DNA of 64,000 nt from NCBI RefSeq assembly GCF_001660485.1, contig NZ_CP013979.1:1550001-1614000 (forward strand), read 5' to 3'. A program made the position numbers and the translations under genes. The DNA comes from Agromyces aureus (lineage in GTDB: Bacteria > Actinomycetota > Actinomycetes > Actinomycetales > Microbacteriaceae). The notes below the pieces were generated by a model. That model was not told the DNA's origin. It did not search any database and saw only the letters and a list, made by a program, of their open reading frames with translations. Positions 63,109-64,000 of this stretch are shown one piece after another; within the stretch, counting starts at the first letter, position 1, and each line of letters opens with the position of its first letter.

Positions 63109-63840
63109 ATGGCGAAGAGACCGGCGAAGCCAGCGACCGCCTCGCAGTCCTCCGCCACGGCGAAGCCCTCGGGCACGGCGAAGCCCTCGGGCACCGCGAA
63201 GCCCGCGACGAGTCCTGCAGCGTCGCCGAAGCCGGCCGGCTCGACCACGGCGAAGCCGAAGGGCAAGGCCTCGGCCACGAAACAGCCGAAGCGTACGGCG
63301 CCGTCCTCGACCGCATCCGCATCCCGCGCGCGCACCGCGACCTCGGCCCAACCCGTCGTCTCGCATGCGACGTCGGGCGGCACGCCCAGGCCGCCCCGGG
63401 CTCCGGCCGGCCGCAGCGCAGCCGGGTGGCTCGGCGGCATCCGATTCTCAGGTTTCTCGCTCATCATGATGGGTGTCCTCGTGCTCGCGGTCGTGGTGCT
63501 CGCACCGACCATCGCGCAGCTCGCGGAGCAGCGTCAGCACATCGCCGAGCTGCAGGCCTCGGTCTCCGCGCAGGAGTCCGAGGTGCAGCGCCTGCGCGAT
63601 GAGCGCGAGCGCTGGAACGACGAGACCTTCATCACGACCCAGGCGCGCGAGCGGCTGACGTACGTGATGCCCGGCGAGGTGAGCTACCTCGTCATCGACG
63701 ATCGATCCGAGGCGGCCAGGGCGGACGCCACGACCGAGGTCTCGGCCGACGTGACCGAAACGAAGGGGGACTGGATGAGCACGATCCTCTCCTCCGTGAT
63801 GACCGCGGGCCTCGCGCCCGCAGCAGGAGGTGCCGGATGA
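63109..63840 (+). CDS. ftsB: FtsB/DivIC-like septum formation initiator
   Basis: Cell-division protein of the FtsB/DivIC family, 243 residues. The first 110 residues are a low-complexity Lys/Ala/Pro/Ser/Thr cytosolic region with repeated AKPSGT units, then one membrane span (about 118-138), an extracytoplasmic coiled coil (LAEQRQHIAELQASVSAQE...) and the conserved ARERLTYVMPGE. GAGGAGGGG precedes the ATG at 63109. The position after eno and before DUF501 matches Rv1024. Confidence 0.9.
   Translation: MAKRPAKPATASQSSATAKPSGTAKPSGTAKPATSPAASPKPAGSTTAKPKGKASATKQPKRTAPSSTASASRARTATSAQPVVSHATSGGTPRPPRAPAGRSAAGWLGGIRFSGFSLIMMGVLVLAVVVLAPTIAQLAEQRQHIAELQASVSAQESEVQRLRDERERWNDETFITTQARERLTYVMPGEVSYLVIDDRSEAARADATTEVSADVTETKGDWMSTILSSVMTAGLAPAAGGAG
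63161..63205 (+). repeat. Direct 18-base repeats inside ftsB
   Basis: GCGAAGCCCTCGGGCAC and close copies occur in tandem and encode AKPSGT repeats in the disordered N-terminus. Copy number may vary between strains. Confidence 0.75.
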
Positions 63841-64000
63841 CGCGTCCGCCGTTCGACCCCGTGACCCCGCGGGACATCCGCATCGTGTCCGCCCAGCTCG
63901 GCCGTCAGGCCCGAGATGTCGTGGGCATTCCGGCGCGCTGCGTGTGCGGTGCGCCGACCGTCGTGGCGACCTCGCCGAGGCTCGCCGACGGCACCCCATT
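63837..64000 (+). CDS. DUF501 family protein, 5' part
   Basis: The first about 54 residues of a DUF501 protein; the rest lies beyond the window. The start MTRPPFDPVTPRDIRIVSAQLGRQARDVVGIPARCVCGAP is typical, including the early Cys pair CVC. Its ATG overlaps the ftsB stop (ATGA) and AGGAGG lies seven bases upstream. Function unknown; the gene regularly follows ftsB in actinobacteria (Rv1025). Confidence 0.88.
   Translation, partial: MTRPPFDPVTPRDIRIVSAQLGRQARDVVGIPARCVCGAPTVVATSPRLADGTP

Overview
The window comes from the chromosome of a high-GC actinobacterium, most probably of the family Microbacteriaceae (Agromyces/Microbacterium-like). This is inferred from the very high GC content, the strong GAC/GCC/CTC codon bias, many GTG starts, leaderless genes with TAnnnT -10 boxes, and gene order. 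The central and right-hand housekeeping genes (PMT mannosyltransferase, rsmI, metG, tatD, rsmA, ispE, then glmU, prs, rplY, pth, mfd, mazG, eno, ftsB, DUF501) follow the order known from Mycobacterium tuberculosis Rv1002c-Rv1025, with local insertions and inversions. I see no transposase, phage gene, CRISPR array or rRNA. Coding density is high and no gap reaches 300 bases.

Region by region. 1-5 kb: the 3' part of an M18 aminopeptidase, a rhodanese, L-serine dehydratase (sdaA, minus strand) and a DrrAB-type ABC exporter. 5-13 kb: a large AfsR/BTAD regulator, a DUF3060 lipoprotein, an anchored hydrolase, an operon of small HTH protein + ClpN-domain protein + ABC-2 exporter behind a striking triple operator, and a TMEM175-like channel. 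13-20 kb: metY with a CoA-binding protein, a small monooxygenase, a Gdx-type SMR exporter preceded by a guanidine-III (ykkC-III) riboswitch, a DUF2178/XRE pair with a 20-bp palindromic operator, an MDR-type oxidoreductase, a lipoprotein hydrolase and a YeiH-type transporter.

20-30.5 kb: the conserved block PMT / rsmI / oxidoreductase / metG-tatD-rsmA-ispE / ABC-F. rpfB, which lies between tatD and rsmA in mycobacteria, is absent. 30.6-35.4 kb: the metQ-metN-metI methionine importer, an orphan AztD zinc chaperone under a Zur-like box, and a MarR regulator flanked by nine copies of a heptamer. 35.4-39.7 kb: tRNA-Gln(TTG) followed after one base by the glmU start codon, then prs and fadD. 39.7-50.2 kb is an accessory segment: two DUF202 proteins, gnd, and a sugar-acid cluster (HIBADH-type and D-2-hydroxyacid dehydrogenases, IclR regulator, MHS-type transporter, 5-ketogluconate reductase-like SDR, FAH-family enzyme, idonate dehydrogenase-like enzyme) that could feed gluconate into gnd. 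50.2-64 kb: rplY, pth, TRIC channel, RNase HI with an extra C-terminal module, mfd, nhaA, LysE exporter, mazG, hisS, eno, ftsB and the start of a DUF501 gene.

Two genome-scale signals run through the window. About eighteen genes have a -10 hexamer ending six or seven bases before the start codon, so they are probably leaderless. The palindrome half GGATGCCGC/GCGGCATCC recurs tens of times, uses otherwise rare codons inside genes, and forms hairpins at several gene ends.
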